Positions 9,622 to 19,326 of a stretch of DNA of 64,000 bases are shown here, one piece after another. The position numbers were made by a program, and so were the translations under genes. The notes below the pieces were generated by a model that ran no database searches, had not been told where the DNA came from, and saw only the letters and a program-made list of their open reading frames with translations. Positions within the stretch are counted from its first letter, which is position 1, and each line of letters begins with the position of its first letter. This DNA comes from Bacteroidota bacterium (GTDB lineage Bacteria; Bacteroidota; Bacteroidia; B-17B0; Aurantibacillaceae), in contig JAIUNM010000008.1 of NCBI GenBank assembly GCA_020162035.1, positions 1 to 64,000 of the forward strand, read 5' to 3'.

Positions 9622-10647
9622 TTATGCCGAAGTAAATTGTTTTAAAAATCTAACATCATTTTCAAAAAACAATCTTAAATCTTTAATTTGGTATTTAAGC
9701 ATAGTAATTCTTTCAATACCCATACCAAAAGCAAAGCCTTTAAAGTTATCAGGATTTATGCCACAGTTTGTTAGCACTTGGGGGTCAACCATACCGCAAC
9801 CTAAAATTTCTACCCAACCGCTTCCTTTACAAATATTACAACCACTACCTTTGCAAATTGTACAACTTATATCCATTTCAGCACTAGGTTCTGTAAATGG
9901 AAAGTAGCTTGGTCTTAATCTAATTTTTGTTTCTTCGCCAAACATTTCTTTAGCAAAGTAAAGTAGCGTTTGTTTTAAATCAGCAAAAGAAACTTTTTCG
10001 TCTATATATAATCCTTCAACTTGATGGAATTGACAATGTGCACGTGCACTAATTGCTTCATTTCTATAAACTCTACCTGGGCTAATTGTTCTTATTGGAG
10101 GTTTTTGATTTTCCATTATGTGAACTTGAACACTACTTGTTTGAGTTCTTAAAACCATTTCTGGGTTTAAATTAATGTAAAATGTATCTTGCATATCGCG
10201 TGCAGGATGATTTTGTGGTGTATTAAGTGCGCTAAAGTTATGCCAATCATCTTCTATTTCCCTCCCTTCACTCACAGTAAAGCCAATTTTAGAAAAAATT
10301 TCGATGATTTGATTTTTTACAATACTTAATGGGTGAGCCGCACCAATTTGATTTAAGGGTATGCCAGGCAATGTTAAATCTATATTGTTTGTTTTTTGAG
10401 CATCTTTATTTTGTTCAAACGTTTCTTTTAAAGCGTTAATTTTATCGTTAGCTTTTGTTTTAAGCACATTTAGTTGTTGCCCAACTTCCTTTTTTAGCTC
10501 GTTAGGTACATTTTTAAAATCATCAAAAAGCGAACTAATTTCACCCCTTTTACTTAACCATTTAATTCTTAATTCTTCTAATTGTATTTCGTTGTTAATT
10601 TTAATTTGTTCAACTTCAAGTAACAATTTTGAAATTTTATCCTTCAT
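9622..10647 (-). CDS. pheS: Phenylalanyl-tRNA synthetase alpha subunit
   Basis: The 341-residue catalytic subunit charges tRNA-Phe as an alpha2-beta2 enzyme with PheT, which is not in the window. It has the N-terminal coiled-coil (residues 1-90), class II motif 2 ([15 protein letters not shown]) and motif 3 ([11 protein letters not shown]). A Cys-rich insert ([16 protein letters not shown]) before the EILGCGMV segment looks like a zinc knuckle; it is found in PheS of several bacterial groups but is absent from E. coli PheS. Length fits the family. The start overlaps a TAAATTTG box of the divergent gene. Confidence 0.95.
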   Translation of the reverse strand: MKDKISKLLLEVEQIKINNEIQLEELRIKWLSKRGEISSLFDDFKNVPNELKKEVGQQLNVLKTKANDKINALKETFEQNKDAQKTNNIDLTLPGIPLNQIGAAHPLSIVKNQIIEIFSKIGFTVSEGREIEDDWHNFSALNTPQNHPARDMQDTFYINLNPEMVLRTQTSSVQVHIMENQKPPIRTISPGRVYRNEAISARAHCQFHQVEGLYIDEKVSFADLKQTLLYFAKEMFGEETKIRLRPSYFPFTEPSAEMDISCTICKGSGCNICKGSGWVEILGCGMVDPQVLTNCGINPDNFKGFAFGMGIERITMLKYQIKDLRLFFENDVRFLKQFTSA

Positions 10648-10654
10648 AAATTTG
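10647..10654 (+). promoter_or_regulatory. Possible -7 box TAAATTTG for the MORN/vWA gene
   Basis: TAAATTTG matches TAnnTTTG on the forward strand, 43 bases before the ATG at 10698. It overlaps the pheS start, so it could also be a chance match in AT-rich DNA. Confidence 0.25.
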
Positions 10655-10683
10655 ATATAATAAACAAAATTAATGAAATTTAT

Positions 10684-10688
10684 GGAGG
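10684..10688 (+). promoter_or_regulatory. Perfect Shine-Dalgarno GGAGG
   Basis: GGAGG lies nine bases before the ATG at 10698. It is notable because most genes in this window have no recognisable Shine-Dalgarno sequence, as is normal for Bacteroidota. It supports the chosen start. Confidence 0.5.
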
Positions 10689-10697
10689 TTTAGTAGT

Positions 10698-11834
10698 ATG
10701 CGAGTAGTTAATCTCTGTATTTTGTTAATTATATTTTTAAAGTGTAATGCTCAAATACATTCTTTTATAATACATGATGATGATACTATAAACATTATCA
10801 CTAAAGATAGTATTAAAATTGGAGTTTGGCGCGAGTTTTATAACAACCAAAAACTTAAAAAAGAAACGGTTTATAAAAATGGTAAAAAACAAGGTTTAGA
10901 AATTAGTTGGTACCAAACGGGTTGTGTAAAACAAGAAACATTTTATAATAATGGAATTATTGATGGCCCTATAACCTATTATAACAAACAATGTAAAAAA
11001 GAATTAATTGAAAATTATAAAAATGGTATTAAAGAAGGTTTAGAAATTAGTTATTATAATAACGGACACATTAAAGCTGAAGGTAATTTTAAAAAAGGAA
11101 ACTTAGATGGCGTTTACAAAATTTATAATAGGTACGGAAAATTTGATTTTGAAAGTAGAACTAATATTGAACAACCAGATTTTACCCCAGACCCTGATGA
11201 CACTACAAACAACTCTATATATAAAGTTATACAACGAAATAAAAAATGGAAAAAAAATTTAATAGTAACAGATTTAACAAGTAGCATGTACCCTTATGCA
11301 AAACAGTTAAACACTTGGTTACATTTGTTTTTTGTAAAAGATACAGCGCAACAATATTTTGTTTTTTTTAATGACGGAGACAAAAAATCTGATGCTGAAA
11401 AAAAAATTGGTGTAACAGGAGGCATTTATACTTGTAAAGCTAAAGCTTCTGAAGATTTAATTGTAACTATGAAACATGTAATTAAAAAGGGAGAAGGCGG
11501 AGATAGTCCTGAAAATGTTGTAGAAGCAATTTTAACTGGAATTAAAAAATTAAGAAAACCCAATCAAATTATTTTAATTGCCGATAACTGGGCAAAAGTT
11601 AGAGATATAAATTTAATTACAAGAGTTAAAATACCTGTTAGAGTAATACTTTGTGGTGTTTACGAAGGTATGGAAGTTAATGTTGATTATTTAAACATTG
11701 CCTACAAAACCAAAGGAAGCATACATACAATAGAGCAAGATATAGATAATTTACAAAATCAAACTATTAATAAAAGATTTAACATTAATGGGTTTGATTA
11801 CATTATAAAAAATGGTAAAATAAGAGCAGACTAA
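10698..11834 (+). CDS. Secreted MORN-repeat protein fused to a von Willebrand A-like domain
   Basis: The 378-residue protein has a signal peptide (about 1-18, ending KCNAQ). Four to five MORN/YwqK-type repeats follow (residues ~45-145: KKQGLEISWYQTG, GIIDGPITYYN, KEGLEISYYNNGH, NLDGVYKIYNRYG). From about residue 185 there is a vWA-like domain with a MIDAS-style DLTSSM motif after a hydrophobic strand (KKNLIVTDLT), a GGDSPENVVEA helix and an IILIADNW strand. vWA domains bind metal and protein partners. Whether the MIDAS is intact needs a structure check. The gene is convergent with the S46 peptidase, six bases apart. Function unknown. Confidence 0.75.
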   Translation: MRVVNLCILLIIFLKCNAQIHSFIIHDDDTINIITKDSIKIGVWREFYNNQKLKKETVYKNGKKQGLEISWYQTGCVKQETFYNNGIIDGPITYYNKQCKKELIENYKNGIKEGLEISYYNNGHIKAEGNFKKGNLDGVYKIYNRYGKFDFESRTNIEQPDFTPDPDDTTNNSIYKVIQRNKKWKKNLIVTDLTSSMYPYAKQLNTWLHLFFVKDTAQQYFVFFNDGDKKSDAEKKIGVTGGIYTCKAKASEDLIVTMKHVIKKGEGGDSPENVVEAILTGIKKLRKPNQIILIADNWAKVRDINLITRVKIPVRVILCGVYEGMEVNVDYLNIAYKTKGSIHTIEQDIDNLQNQTINKRFNINGFDYIIKNGKIRAD

Positions 11835-11840
11835 GTTATG

Positions 11841-14000
11841 TTATTGTTTAACTAATTGTAATTCGTTAATGATGTTAGTTGCTCCACCAAGTTTTTCAAT
11901 TACAAAAAGCATATATCTAACATCTAAACTTATTGTTCGGTTTAAATCTTTATCTACTGCTATTTTATGGCTTAATGCTTCGTAATTACCATCAAAAGCC
12001 AATCCAATAAGTTCGCCTTTTGCATTTAAAACTGGCGAACCAGAATTACCGCCGGTAATATCATTATTGCTAATAAAACCTACCACTAAATCTTTAGTTT
12101 GTTTATCGGCATATTGTCCAAAATCTTTAGCTTTAATTAATTCAATAAGTTTTTTTGGCGCATCAAATTCATAATCGCCTGGTTTATATTTTTCTAATAT
12201 ACCGGTTGCTGTACAAACCTCTTTACAAACTGCACCATCTTTAGGGCTATACGATTTTACATTTCCGTAACTCACACGCATGGTTTGGTTGGCATCTGGG
12301 TATAATGCATCGTTATTAGCATTCATTTCTAAAATACCCTTTAAATACAATTGGCTATATGTATTTAATTTATTGTTAAACTCAACAAAATATTTCGCAT
12401 AATTAGTAGCATAATTATTTACAAACGCAGTAGCTGTTTGAAAAGCTAAATCATTTTTTAATGTTGTAGAATCTGGTTCAGCAATAAATGAATTAAATTT
12501 AGTTTCATCTACTAAAATTGTATTGTTAAATAATGCATTAGCAAATTTTGTGTATGTTTCATCAGAATCAATATTGCCGTATGTTTTAAGGTTTGTATAA
12601 AAATTTTCTGGTCTTTGCGAAGGGTCTATATTTTTATAAAACATTTGAATCATAGCTGCTACAATATTTTTATCTGAAGGAATATCGTGCGCATCAAAAT
12701 AGGCTTTAAATAAAACTTTTACCTTTTCAGTTTGTTCTTTAATTTGGTTTGAATTATTTTTAATTAATGCATTTTGTAATGCGTTTAGAGAACTTGCCAT
12801 TGCCAATATTGGAGAACCTAAAATGCCTTCATTAATATAAACTCTGTGCTTTGTATAAGGTTTCCAATTATCGTAAGTTGCTTTTATGTTGGTAAAAATA
12901 TTTTCATATTCTTTTTTGCCTTTTGCCCAAAGTTCAAAAGCAGCTTCATCTTTTTGTTTTCTTTCAATTACATTGTTTTTAATTATTTGTTTGCTTTCGC
13001 CATCAAAAAATTTCCAATAATTGGCAACGTATGCATAGTTACTTGCTAATTTTAATTTAACAGCAGGGTCTTTAACCATTTCAGTATGCATAAATTTTAA
13101 GCGAGCATCGCGTAACTCAACTAAATTAGGATTTTCAATATCTACTTTTAAGTTTAAACCATAAGAAGTTTCGTATCTATTAGTTCCACCAGGGTATCCA
13201 AAAATCATTGCGTAATCGCCATTTTTTACACCTTTAATAGAAACAGGTAAAAAATGTTTAGGTTTAAAAGGTACATTTTCCGCAGAATAATCAGCTGGTT
13301 TACCATCTTTGCTCATATAAACTCTAAAAATTGAAAAGTCGCCTGTATGTCTAGGCCATTCCCAATTATCAGTATCACCTCCAAATTTTCCAATACTTTC
13401 TGGCGGAGCCCCAACCAATCTTACATCGGTATATTTTACATAAGTAAATTGTATAAATTGATTGCCTTTATAAAAAGAATTAATTTTTACTTCTTTGCCA
13501 CTTTGTTTACTTGCTTCGTTGCTTAATTCCATTAAAATAGCTGGTAATTTTGATGCAATTTCGCTTGGATTTAGATCTTTAAGTTTAGCATTCACAATAC
13601 TTGTAACATCTTCGGCTTTTTCTAAAAATAACACACTTAAACCAGGGCAAGCAATTTCTTCTTGCTTAGTTTTAGCCCAAAAGCCATCTTGTAAATAATT
13701 ATGAGCAACACTGCTTGCTTCGGCAATATTATTATATCCGCAATGGTGGTTAGTAAACAATAAACCTTCTTTGCTTACTATTTCTGCTGTGCAACCTCTA
13801 CCAAATAAAACAATAGCATCTTTAATACTACTTTTATTTATGCTGTATAATTGTTCTTTGGTTAATTTTAAACCATTTTTAACCATGTTGTTGTACACTT
13901 TAGTGCCTAAAATATATGGTAAATACATACCTTCATCTGCCCTACATAAATTAAAAAAAGAGGTACAAGAAATAAGAGTAACTAAGAAGAATTTTTTCAT
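11841..14000 (-). CDS. S46-family dipeptidyl peptidase, DPP7 type
   Basis: The 719-residue periplasmic serine exopeptidase cuts dipeptides from peptide N-termini. A signal peptide (ending CRADE) precedes the double-barrel protease fold. Catalytic residues are visible: His85/86 (TNHHCGY), Asp in the DNWEWPRHTGDF segment, and Ser653 (GGNSGSP). Position 671 in the GLAFDGN motif is Gly. In the P. gingivalis enzymes the matching residue is Gly in DPP7 (hydrophobic P1) and Arg in DPP11 (Asp/Glu P1), so this one should prefer hydrophobic P1 residues. It supplies dipeptides for amino-acid use, which fits an organism that also carries hutU and an M20 dipeptidase. Confidence 0.92.
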   Translation of the reverse strand: MKKFFLVTLISCTSFFNLCRADEGMYLPYILGTKVYNNMVKNGLKLTKEQLYSINKSSIKDAIVLFGRGCTAEIVSKEGLLFTNHHCGYNNIAEASSVAHNYLQDGFWAKTKQEEIACPGLSVLFLEKAEDVTSIVNAKLKDLNPSEIASKLPAILMELSNEASKQSGKEVKINSFYKGNQFIQFTYVKYTDVRLVGAPPESIGKFGGDTDNWEWPRHTGDFSIFRVYMSKDGKPADYSAENVPFKPKHFLPVSIKGVKNGDYAMIFGYPGGTNRYETSYGLNLKVDIENPNLVELRDARLKFMHTEMVKDPAVKLKLASNYAYVANYWKFFDGESKQIIKNNVIERKQKDEAAFELWAKGKKEYENIFTNIKATYDNWKPYTKHRVYINEGILGSPILAMASSLNALQNALIKNNSNQIKEQTEKVKVLFKAYFDAHDIPSDKNIVAAMIQMFYKNIDPSQRPENFYTNLKTYGNIDSDETYTKFANALFNNTILVDETKFNSFIAEPDSTTLKNDLAFQTATAFVNNYATNYAKYFVEFNNKLNTYSQLYLKGILEMNANNDALYPDANQTMRVSYGNVKSYSPKDGAVCKEVCTATGILEKYKPGDYEFDAPKKLIELIKAKDFGQYADKQTKDLVVGFISNNDITGGNSGSPVLNAKGELIGLAFDGNYEALSHKIAVDKDLNRTISLDVRYMLFVIEKLGGATNIINELQLVKQ

Positions 14001-14020
14001 ATTTTTTTAAAATTACTCGG

Positions 14021-14028
14021 CAAAATTA
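14021..14028 (-). promoter_or_regulatory. Putative -7 box TAATTTTG for the S46 peptidase gene
   Basis: The reverse strand reads TAATTTTG, matching TAnnTTTG, 20 bases before the ATG at 14000. No -33 element is obvious. Confidence 0.4.
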
Positions 14029-14120
14029 TAAAGTAATTTGAAGTACAGCCAATGCTTTAACATGATTTTAAACTTAATACAAAATTTTTAGACTAAATTA
14101 GATTATTGAAAGATTAAAAG

Positions 14121-14194
14121 TGACCTTGAAGGGATTCGAACCCCCAACCACCAGAACCGGAATCTGGCATTCTATCCAGTTGAACTACAAGGCC
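14121..14194 (-). tRNA. tRNA-Arg(CCG)
   Basis: The reverse strand folds as a full cloverleaf of 74 bases. The acceptor stem GGCCTTG pairs with CAAGGTC (one G-U), and the discriminator is A. The anticodon stem CCAGA/TCTGG holds loop TTCCGGT, so the anticodon is CCG (codon CGG). The T arm has GGTTCGAATC. The 3' CCA is not encoded. CGG should be rare in a genome this AT-rich, so this is a minor arginine tRNA. Confidence 0.95.
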
Positions 14195-14290
14195 AAGAGT
14201 ACAAATATAAAGTTTACAAAACACATTTATTCTGTTTTTTTGTAATAAATTTAATACCTTAGCGTTACTTAGTTGAGTTACTTAAATTAA

Positions 14291-16663
14291 ATGAAAAGCA
14301 ATTTATTTTTAATAGTTTTATTTTTTGCACTAAATGCACATTCTCAATCAGGGCCAAGAACCTGGCAAGACCATTTAGGGAATAGAAACAGTAACTCTAT
14401 TACTTTTTTCAACAACAAGCTTTATACATCTAACTATACAGGAATAATTATTTCTGATATTGTGTTCGAAAATATAATCAATAATAAAGAAGTAACATCA
14501 GAAAAGCTCAATAAAATTAATGGATTAAGCGATGTGGGAATTAAAATTTTGCGAGCAAATGCTAATAAAACTAAACTTGTTGTTATATACGAAAACTGCA
14601 ATATTGATATTATTGATATTGCTAATCATGTAACAAACTACCCATATATTAAATTAAAAATTATAAATGGAAAAAAAACAATAAACAACGTTTTTTTTAA
14701 AGATAATCTTGCTTATTTTTCTTGTGGGTTTGGTATAGTAGTTTTTGATTTAGATAAAGTTGAAGTTAAAGACACTTATTATCTTTCTGCAAATAATTTC
14801 GGAACAGAAACATTTCAAACAGCATTAAGCGATTCGCTAATTTATGCTGCAACAATTAATGGTTTATATAAAATTAATTTTAAGTTAAAAAACCCAATTA
14901 ATTTTAATAATTGGCAAAAAATAAATTTCCCAAACAATAGCGATAGTAAGCCTTGCGGTTCTGTTGTTATTTGTGCTGATAAAGTTTTTGCAACTTATAA
15001 CCCATGGAGAGCAAACGAAAACGTTATGCTTAAAGATACAATGTATGAGTTTGATCAATCAATTGGTTGGGCAAAAACACCATTAATTTACCCTACAACT
15101 ATTTTTAGTGCGCCGTATAACGATGGAAAACACTTTTCCTTTATTGATCAATATGGTGTAAAGATTTTGAGAGGCGCAAATTCAACTTCAAGAGATTACT
15201 TAACAGGTTTTAATGATTCGCTAATTTCCGTTGAAGATATTTATTTTAATATTAACTCGGAAAACTCGCAAGAGTATTTTGTTGCAGATAGATTAAACGG
15301 CCTGTTCTACACCAATGGTCCTAGCCCTTTTTATAAACAGTATTTAATAAATGTTGAAGGTTGTTCAAGCAGATACATTAGTAACATTGATATTTTTGAC
15401 GGGAAAATAGGCATTTCTCCAAGCAATCCTTCAAAAGGCGGGCAAAGTCCAACGTTAGATATCCCAATTGATATTTATGATAGTGAAAAATGGACGCATA
15501 TTATGCCAAGAGATAAAGATGGAAAAAGAATTATTGATTTTACAAATATTTATTTTGACAGAAAAGATAAAACAAAATTTTATGCAGGTAGTTGGTTTAA
15601 TGGTGTTTTAGAGTACACAAACAATTTAAATACAAAAATTTTTAATAAAAATACATTTCCAAATTTTCCTGAAGCATTTGCAACCGCTTCGCACTGTAGC
15701 GAAGTAAAATTTGATAAAAAAGGAAACATGTGGCAAGTAAACAATAACGTAAGTTCTTATTTGGGAGTTTATACCACAAATGGGATATACCAAGCCTTTG
15801 ATTTTTTTTCAAATAAATATGCAAGACGATTTATTATAGATAAAAACGGATTTATTTGGATTGCACACGAAGATGGTGGTGGGATAACTGTTTATAACCC
15901 TGGCGATAACATTAATCCGCCAATTTTAAACAATAATTTTATTTTATTAAATAAAGATGAAGGTACAGGAAACCTTGGTGCTAACGAAGTACATTGCTTA
16001 ATTGAAGATAAAGACAATAAAATTTGGGTGGGCACAGAAGCTGGCGTTAGAGTGTTTTACAATACCGCAAATATTTTTTCTCAAAATGGTAGAGATGGCC
16101 AACCTATTAAAATTATACAAGATGGGAATGTGGAATTACTTTTAGATAAAGATGTAGTAAATGAAATTTGTATAGATGGCGCAAATAATAAATGGATTGC
16201 AACTGAGCGTAGTGGAGTATATTGTTTTTCTGCTGATGGCTTACAACAAATTCATCACTTTACAGCAGAAAATAGCCCTTTATACTCTAACGAAATTATT
16301 GATATAAATTACGATGAAAAAACAGGCGATGTTTATTTTGGAACATTGTATGGTTTGCAATCATACCGCAGCACTGTGCTTCAGGGCGAAGATTTTTTAA
16401 ATCAAGTTGTTGCTTTTCCAAACCCTGTAAGGCCAGGTTACCAAGGCTCTGTTTTAATAAAAGGATTAATTGATAATTGCATAATTAAAATTTGCGACGA
16501 AGCTGGTAATATTGTTTGGGAAACCAAATCAAAAGGAGGTCAAGTAGAATGGATGCTTAATACGCTTTCAGGAAGTCATGTAAATAGTGGTGTATATATT
16601 GTTTATTCTTTAAGTACCACAGGCGATCAAAAAGCAGTTACTAAAATTCTTGTAATTAATTAA
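14291..16663 (+). CDS. porZ: Type IX secretion system protein PorZ
   Basis: The 790-residue surface protein has a signal peptide (ending NAHSQ). Two seven-bladed-type propellers of the two-component-regulator kind follow (GLSDVGI, DKKGNMWQVNN, DKNGFIWIAHEDGG, EDKDNKIWVGTEAGVRVF, DGANNKWIATERSGVYCF). A C-terminal sorting-like domain lies at ~705-790 (FPNPVRPGYQGSV, IKICDEAGNIVWE, GVYIVYSLS). In P. gingivalis, PorZ sits with the PorU sortase complex and presents A-LPS for attachment to cargo. The adjacency to recO supports the call, because porZ-recO is, as I recall, a common pairing in Bacteroidota. A TACCTTAG sequence at 14255-14262 is a one-off match to the -7 box. Confidence 0.85.
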   Translation: MKSNLFLIVLFFALNAHSQSGPRTWQDHLGNRNSNSITFFNNKLYTSNYTGIIISDIVFENIINNKEVTSEKLNKINGLSDVGIKILRANANKTKLVVIYENCNIDIIDIANHVTNYPYIKLKIINGKKTINNVFFKDNLAYFSCGFGIVVFDLDKVEVKDTYYLSANNFGTETFQTALSDSLIYAATINGLYKINFKLKNPINFNNWQKINFPNNSDSKPCGSVVICADKVFATYNPWRANENVMLKDTMYEFDQSIGWAKTPLIYPTTIFSAPYNDGKHFSFIDQYGVKILRGANSTSRDYLTGFNDSLISVEDIYFNINSENSQEYFVADRLNGLFYTNGPSPFYKQYLINVEGCSSRYISNIDIFDGKIGISPSNPSKGGQSPTLDIPIDIYDSEKWTHIMPRDKDGKRIIDFTNIYFDRKDKTKFYAGSWFNGVLEYTNNLNTKIFNKNTFPNFPEAFATASHCSEVKFDKKGNMWQVNNNVSSYLGVYTTNGIYQAFDFFSNKYARRFIIDKNGFIWIAHEDGGGITVYNPGDNINPPILNNNFILLNKDEGTGNLGANEVHCLIEDKDNKIWVGTEAGVRVFYNTANIFSQNGRDGQPIKIIQDGNVELLLDKDVVNEICIDGANNKWIATERSGVYCFSADGLQQIHHFTAENSPLYSNEIIDINYDEKTGDVYFGTLYGLQSYRSTVLQGEDFLNQVVAFPNPVRPGYQGSVLIKGLIDNCIIKICDEAGNIVWETKSKGGQVEWMLNTLSGSHVNSGVYIVYSLSTTGDQKAVTKILVIN

Positions 16664-17379
16664 TGTTAGTTAAAGACAAAGCAATTGTTATTAATAAAAT
16701 TAATCTTGCAAATAAAAAATGTATTGTAAAGTTAATTTCATTAAACCACGGAATGCTAGATTGTTTGTGCTTTGCAAGTAATTCACCTAAATCAAAAGTA
16801 AAAATAAGCTCTCTTTTACCATTATCAATTATTAATGTTGAACTTGTTATTAAACAAAATAAAGAGTTACACCAATTAAACGAAACTCATTTGTCCTTTG
16901 TTTTTGATAACATTAGCTATTCGCTTACAAAATTAAGTTTAATTCAAATTATATCCGAAATTATTTCAAAAACAGCTAAAGAACAACACGGGAACTCGCA
17001 CATGTTTAATTTTTTAAATGAATGCATTTTAAATATTAATAATGAAAAAGAAGAAAATTTATTAAATTTTGTTTGTTTTTTTTTAATTGAATTAACTAAG
17101 TATTTAGGAATAGAACCTCAAAATAATTTTAATAATGATAACAAGTTTTTTGATTGTAGAGCAGGAGAATTTACGCCTTATGCTTTAGTTTTACCTTTAG
17201 GCTTTGATTATGAACAATCAAAAGCTTTATCTAATTTGTTAAGTCAAAATAATTATAACATTAAATTAAATAATAGTTTAAAACAAAATTTAATTGATGG
17301 GCTTTTGGCTTATTACGCTTTTCATATCCCTAATTTTGGGTATTTAAAAAGTTTATCAGTTTTAAGAGAATTACAATAA
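16663..17379 (+). CDS. recO: DNA repair protein RecO
   Basis: The 238-residue protein loads RecA on single-stranded DNA together with RecR and RecF. It has the N-terminal OB-fold (VKDKAIVINKI, then MLDCLCFASNSPKSKV) and the C-terminal helical domain with FFDCRAGEFT in place of the zinc loop. The ATG overlaps the porZ stop by one base (TAATG), so translation is coupled to porZ. The zinc-binding Cys set found in some RecO proteins is not complete here. Length matches the family. Confidence 0.88.
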   Translation: MLVKDKAIVINKINLANKKCIVKLISLNHGMLDCLCFASNSPKSKVKISSLLPLSIINVELVIKQNKELHQLNETHLSFVFDNISYSLTKLSLIQIISEIISKTAKEQHGNSHMFNFLNECILNINNEKEENLLNFVCFFLIELTKYLGIEPQNNFNNDNKFFDCRAGEFTPYALVLPLGFDYEQSKALSNLLSQNNYNIKLNNSLKQNLIDGLLAYYAFHIPNFGYLKSLSVLRELQ

Positions 17380-17443
17380 AATATAAAAAAAGTAAATTAC
17401 AACTTTCTTAATTTAATTTTAAGTAATTTTAAGTGATTTATAA

Positions 17444-18328
17444 ATGGTAAAAAGCAAAAACATATTATTTCTTGTTTTTATAATAGTTATTTTACCTTTT
17501 TATAAAAGTCAATTTACATTTAGTAAAGAAAATAAAAAATACAGCGTAAGTCACAACAACAAAGCGTTTACACAAAGCATTTATGATACAGTAATAGCAT
17601 ATAATTCTAAAATTTGTATGGCTTGTCTCAAAAAACCTATGCCATCGGCAAACAAATTTATAAGAACTTTAATACCAACTTTTGTTTGCAATTATTTTAA
17701 TACAGCCGGTCAAAAATTAATTATTAAATATAACGGTAAAGATACTACAAGTATTTTTGCCTTAAGTAAATCTGCTAAAGAAGATTTATTAAATAATTCA
17801 AGTTTGTTTAAAGTGTATTATAACAAAAAAAAATATTTAGTAGATAATGAATTTAATCAAGTAACATTTAATGAATATGATGGAATTGCTTTTACAGAGT
17901 TAAAAGATTATTATATAATAGAAAAACGAGTAACCGGAACTTCTGTATTTGGATTAATAGATAAAAATGAAAATTATATAATAGAACCTTCATACGCCAA
18001 CATTAAAATTAATTTATATGATAGTACGGTTATTGCTTGTGTGGCAGGTTTAATTGGCTCTAGTGCAGATGATTTATATAGCTTAAAAGGAGTAAAATTA
18101 AATTCGTTTAATAGGCATATTGAATTTATTGATAAATATTTTTCGGTATATAAAATATATCAACCACACGAGTATTTTATTGTACATAATAACCTTAATA
18201 AAAAAGAAATTCAATTAAGCGCAGAGGCTATAAAATCATTCGATAGCACACATGTTTTAATAGCTGAAAACGAAAAATGGTTTAAATTTAATTTAAAAAC
18301 AAAAGAAAAAAACACTTATAAACAATGA
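17444..18328 (+). CDS. Exported protein of unknown function, WG-repeat-like
   Basis: The 294-residue protein starts with a hydrophobic signal (NILFLVFIIVILPFYKSQF) and then has beta-rich stretches that resemble WG/KWG repeats (FGLIDKNENYIIEPSYANIK, with a weaker copy earlier, YLVDNEFNQVTFNEYDGI). WG repeats fold into propeller- or hairpin-like surfaces of unknown partner. It is the third gene of the forward run. Its stop overlaps the gap start (ATGA), which ties its translation to GAPDH. The family is not recognised with confidence. Confidence 0.65.
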   Translation: MVKSKNILFLVFIIVILPFYKSQFTFSKENKKYSVSHNNKAFTQSIYDTVIAYNSKICMACLKKPMPSANKFIRTLIPTFVCNYFNTAGQKLIIKYNGKDTTSIFALSKSAKEDLLNNSSLFKVYYNKKKYLVDNEFNQVTFNEYDGIAFTELKDYYIIEKRVTGTSVFGLIDKNENYIIEPSYANIKINLYDSTVIACVAGLIGSSADDLYSLKGVKLNSFNRHIEFIDKYFSVYKIYQPHEYFIVHNNLNKKEIQLSAEAIKSFDSTHVLIAENEKWFKFNLKTKEKNTYKQ

Positions 18329-19326
18329 AAAAAATTAAAGTTGCAATTAATGGATTTGGCAGAATAGGAAGAACATTTTTACGAAATGCTTTAAATCAAG
18401 AGCAAATAGAGGTTGTTTGCATTAATGATTTAACTAACACAAAAACATTAGCCCATTTATTTAAATACGATTCAGTTCATAAACAATTTAATGGCGAAAT
18501 AAGTTTTTCTGAAAAATCTATAATTATAAATAACAAAAATATTGCGGTTACTGCAATTAAAAACCCTGAAGAATTGCCATGGAAGCAATATGAAATTGAT
18601 ATAGTTATAGAAAGTACCGGATTGTTTTTATCTAAAACAGATTTGCAAAAGCACATTAGTGCAGGTGCTAAAAAAGTTATTTTATCTGCTCCAGCAAAAG
18701 ATGACGATGTTGTTTCAGTAGTTTTAGGGGTAAACGATGATGTCATCACTAAAGATGTAACAATTATTTCTAATGCTAGTTGTACAACTAATTGCGCAGC
18801 CCCAATGCTAAAAGTTTTAAAAGAATTTGATATTGAAGAAGCATACATAACAACGGTTCATTCATACACAAACGATCAACGCATACACGATGCTCCTCAT
18901 AAAGATTTAAGAAGAGCACGTGCAGCCGCAATGAGTATCATCCCTACTTCTACAGGTGCAGCAAAAGCAATTACTAAAATATTTCCTGATTTAGAAGGTA
19001 AAATTGGTGGTTGTGGTATGCGAGTTCCTGTTCCTAACGGTTCGCTAACGGATATAACTTGCGTATTAAATAAAGCAGTAACCGTTGAACAACTTAACTT
19101 AGCATACAAAAATGCAGCAAACACAAATTTAAAAGGCATTTTGCAATTTACTGATGAACCAATAGTTGGAGTTGATGTAATTGGCAACAGTAATAGTGTT
19201 TTATTTGATGCTGAGTTTACAAGTATTGTAGGTAATTTGGTTAAAGTTATTGGTTGGTACGATAATGAATGGGGCTACAGCAACAGATGTGTTGATTTAG
19301 TAATTAGATTAGGCAAATTTTTGTAA
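18325..19326 (+). CDS. gap: Glyceraldehyde-3-phosphate dehydrogenase, type I
   Basis: The 333-residue cytoplasmic enzyme converts glyceraldehyde-3-phosphate to 1,3-bisphosphoglycerate in glycolysis. The Rossmann motif NGFGRIGR (residues 9-16), Asp35 for NAD selectivity, and catalytic Cys153 in SNASCTTNC are all present, as is the WYDNEWGYSNR C-terminal signature. Four-base overlap with the upstream gene and one-base overlap with the downstream DedA gene show tight packing. Genomes of this group often have a second gap gene; this one may be either the glycolytic or the gluconeogenic copy. Confidence 0.95.
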   Translation: MKKIKVAINGFGRIGRTFLRNALNQEQIEVVCINDLTNTKTLAHLFKYDSVHKQFNGEISFSEKSIIINNKNIAVTAIKNPEELPWKQYEIDIVIESTGLFLSKTDLQKHISAGAKKVILSAPAKDDDVVSVVLGVNDDVITKDVTIISNASCTTNCAAPMLKVLKEFDIEEAYITTVHSYTNDQRIHDAPHKDLRRARAAAMSIIPTSTGAAKAITKIFPDLEGKIGGCGMRVPVPNGSLTDITCVLNKAVTVEQLNLAYKNAANTNLKGILQFTDEPIVGVDVIGNSNSVLFDAEFTSIVGNLVKVIGWYDNEWGYSNRCVDLVIRLGKFL

